Below, piece after piece: positions 7,342-8,923 of a DNA stretch of 8,923 nt. Source of the stretch: Acidobacteriota bacterium (lineage in GTDB: Bacteria > Acidobacteriota > Terriglobia > Terriglobales > Acidobacteriaceae). The stretch is from contig JAJYAE010000182.1 in assembly GCA_021779695.1 (NCBI GenBank), positions 1-8,923 of the forward strand, in the 5' to 3' direction. Under the pieces are notes generated by a model that saw only the letters and a program-made list of their open reading frames with translations, ran no database searches and was not told where the DNA came from. Position numbers and translations under genes: made by a program. Positions within the stretch are counted from its first letter, which is position 1; each line of letters begins with the position of its first letter.

Positions 7342-8569
7342 CAAATGTTCTGCCGCGATGCTGTCCGAGCAGGATCTGAAAGAGTCGGTGGCTGATCAGC
7401 TCATGGAGCGTCCATAGTTCCTTGTTCCCCTCGAACACGGCATCTGGATTGTTCACGTCCACCACACCGCCGCCTGTTTCGAGCGCCCGCGTCGCCTCGC
7501 TGATGATGGGATCGGTCATCACTTCGCCTGCAATCTCCCACAGCGTGATGAAACGATCGACCGCAGTGGGAAAACTGACCTTGAAGACACCGTAATTGCT
7601 CGTCGTGCGCGCCGGCTTGTAATCCAGATTGAAAGGACCGCTATACCCGTGCGCGCGCAGGAGCACGAGCACATTTAACCAGTCCAAGGGGTTGATCAAT
7701 CCCACACCAAGATCCACGTCATGCTTGAGCCGGTAGCCATCGTTAATATCGATGTGCCAAAGCTTTCCAGCGACCAGTGCGCGGGCAAGCGCCGCACGTG
7801 GGGCACCGCCCCACATGAGTTCGTGCAGGTACTCCGTGTTGACGCCCACCATCTCCGGATATTTCAGGAGCCCCGAGCCGATGAACCCCAGCATCGCGTC
7901 GGTAGTGGGCAGAATCAGTTCCGCCTGCGGCTCGAAGGGTTTTGCCTCAAGGCAGTGCCGCATCGTTGAAGTACCGAGTGTATGCGCTATGGACAGGTCC
8001 TTCTCACATGCCGCGTTGATCAGATCGGCATAACGCTTTAGCATCACCGTCTCGTCGACGATCCCCTGAAACTGATATCCGAGCGTTCCGGGCCAATAGA
8101 CAACAAATCGCGCACCCAGCTTATGCGCAATGCCCACGACATTCTCAAGGCGGCGCGCCGCATAGGCGCGCACCTCCGGCTGCTCGCCGGCGGGACTTCC
8201 AGCCCAGACGGGGCTGAAGAATGTTTCGCCGGTAACCATGGAGCACTGGAGTCCATATTGCTTCAGCGAAGTTGCGATGCCGTCCAGGATTTCATCTTGT
8301 TTTCCCGTCATCAGTTCGCCCGGGGAAATGATGTCTGTGTCGTGACTCGTCCACCATCCGATGCCGATTTCTGAGAAATGTCGAATTACATCCGAGGGCT
8401 CAACCGGTTCACGCGTAGGAGCGTGGAAGAGCGCCTGGCCTCGGTACGCCGCGGCCCATTGGGGACCGCTGATAAAGAAGCGACGCCGAATCTCCGGAGG
8501 ATAGCTCCCTCCGCAGGCAGACATGAGCCGGTCCACCAAAGCGTGTTGCTCGTGCGTAGCCAAAGTCAT
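7325..8569 (-). CDS. Xylose-isomerase-like TIM-barrel sugar isomerase/epimerase
   Basis: This 414-residue cytoplasmic TIM-barrel enzyme is related to class I (actinobacterial-type) xylose isomerase, which converts aldose to ketose with two divalent metals. By motif alignment from memory it keeps the catalytic pair (SHDTDI: H76, D77, D79), the lysine after the first metal ligand (EAKPFEP: E208, K210), NTEYLHE (E246, H249), HIDIND (D274), KHDVDLG (D284, D286) and LDYKP (D316). Every metal ligand I expect is therefore present. The WGGREG motif of true XylA is replaced by YWPGTLGY (158-165), and the N-terminus and C-terminus are longer (class I XylA is about 390 residues). This points to a different sugar substrate, so no gene symbol is given. 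The start ATG at 8569 has a strong GAGGAGG site (8580-8574) and overlaps the stop of the upstream AhpD-like gene by 4 nt (ATGA), so the two are translationally coupled. Confidence 0.85.
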   Translation of the reverse strand: MTLATHEQHALVDRLMSACGGSYPPEIRRRFFISGPQWAAAYRGQALFHAPTREPVEPSDVIRHFSEIGIGWWTSHDTDIISPGELMTGKQDEILDGIATSLKQYGLQCSMVTGETFFSPVWAGSPAGEQPEVRAYAARRLENVVGIAHKLGARFVVYWPGTLGYQFQGIVDETVMLKRYADLINAACEKDLSIAHTLGTSTMRHCLEAKPFEPQAELILPTTDAMLGFIGSGLLKYPEMVGVNTEYLHELMWGGAPRAALARALVAGKLWHIDINDGYRLKHDVDLGVGLINPLDWLNVLVLLRAHGYSGPFNLDYKPARTTSNYGVFKVSFPTAVDRFITLWEIAGEVMTDPIISEATRALETGGGVVDVNNPDAVFEGNKELWTLHELISHRLFQILLGQHRGRTFVDVKP

Positions 8570-8916
8570 CGTTCCTCCTCAGGTGAAGCATGATCTTTCA
8601 TCACATCGATGGCGAGTGCCGAGTGCGCGATAGCGCCCCCTGCCCGCATCTCGGCAGCCACCCAGATGGCCTCCATGATCTCCTTGTCGGTCGCTCCCTT
8701 GGCAAGAGCACTCTTGGTGTGCGCGCGGATGCAATATGGGCATTGCGTTACATGAGCGACGGCAACTGCTATGAGGTCCTTCGTCTTCGCGGGCAAGGCT
8801 CCGTCGGCAAAGGCCTGCCTGCTAAAGGCGCGCCAGGCGTTTAGTGTTTCCGGAGTGAGCTGTTCGCGTTTCTTTGCGGTTTCGAGCGTTGCAGCAGGAT
8901 AGAGTGCACCTTCCAT
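8566..8916 (-). CDS. Carboxymuconolactone decarboxylase/AhpD-family protein
   Basis: This 116-residue, all-helical protein belongs to the CMD/AhpD-like family. Central motifs are KTKDLIAVAVAH (44-55), the CxxCxxxH redox site QCPYCIRAH (C59, C62, H66), GATDKEIMEA (74-83) and an RAGGAIAHS segment (91-99). The CxxC-x3-H pattern is typical of AhpD-like members with disulfide or peroxidase-related chemistry rather than of true gamma-carboxymuconolactone decarboxylase, which lacks it. The length matches small stand-alone family members. The ATG at 8916 is 7 nt from the window edge and the frame stays open beyond it, so a slightly earlier start cannot be excluded. It overlaps the sugar-isomerase-like gene by 4 nt, so both belong to one operon whose promoter lies outside the window. 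The substrate is unknown. Confidence 0.88.
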   Translation of the reverse strand: MEGALYPAATLETAKKREQLTPETLNAWRAFSRQAFADGALPAKTKDLIAVAVAHVTQCPYCIRAHTKSALAKGATDKEIMEAIWVAAEMRAGGAIAHSALAIDVMKDHASPEEER

Positions 8917-8923
8917 GATTTCG

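Noticed and set aside
7325..8569. Calling this gene xylA
   Set aside because: The active-site residues fit, but the substrate-pocket motif WGGREG is missing and there is no xylose operon context.

Overview
The window is ordinary chromosomal bacterial DNA with dense coding, medium-to-high GC and good Shine-Dalgarno sites. It holds two plus-strand genes on the left and four minus-strand genes on the right, which converge around positions 4086-4238. The phosphatase at 2976-4085 resembles a type of PP2C/SpoIIE protein I associate with Acidobacteriota, and the other genes fit a soil acidobacterium. That assignment is an inference from family resemblance, not a proven taxonomy.

Left part (plus strand): the 3' majority of aconitase acnA runs in from the left edge and ends at 2746. 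A 229-nt spacer follows, with an imperfect hairpin that may terminate acnA. Next is a single-domain PP2C/SpoIIE-type serine/threonine phosphatase with an unusually long insertion between its first two metal-binding motifs. No kinase, anti-sigma factor or anti-anti-sigma factor lies beside it in this window.

Right part (minus strand, transcribed from right to left): an AhpD-like carboxymuconolactone decarboxylase-family protein overlaps by 4 nt (ATGA) with a TIM-barrel protein. That protein keeps the metal and catalytic residues of class I xylose isomerase but has lost the WGGREG substrate-pocket motif. A 213-nt spacer separates this pair from a quinol-type nitric oxide reductase (qNor). Eleven nt after qNor comes a 191-residue membrane protein. 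Its cytoplasmic loop carries a four-cysteine zinc-ribbon-like motif of the kind found in DDE transposases, although it has no transposase catalytic domain.

Functional picture: qNor reduces NO to N2O with quinol electrons. Aconitase, whose Fe-S cluster is NO-sensitive, is nearby but on the other strand, and I do not claim they are linked. The most promising uncharacterised item is the qNor-linked Zn-ribbon membrane protein. The second is the sugar-isomerase-like enzyme coupled to the AhpD-like protein. I see no tRNA, rRNA, CRISPR array, insertion sequence, prophage or attachment site. Three of the five genes whose stop codons lie in the window and are followed by a spacer or convergent region carry an inverted repeat that spans the stop codon.
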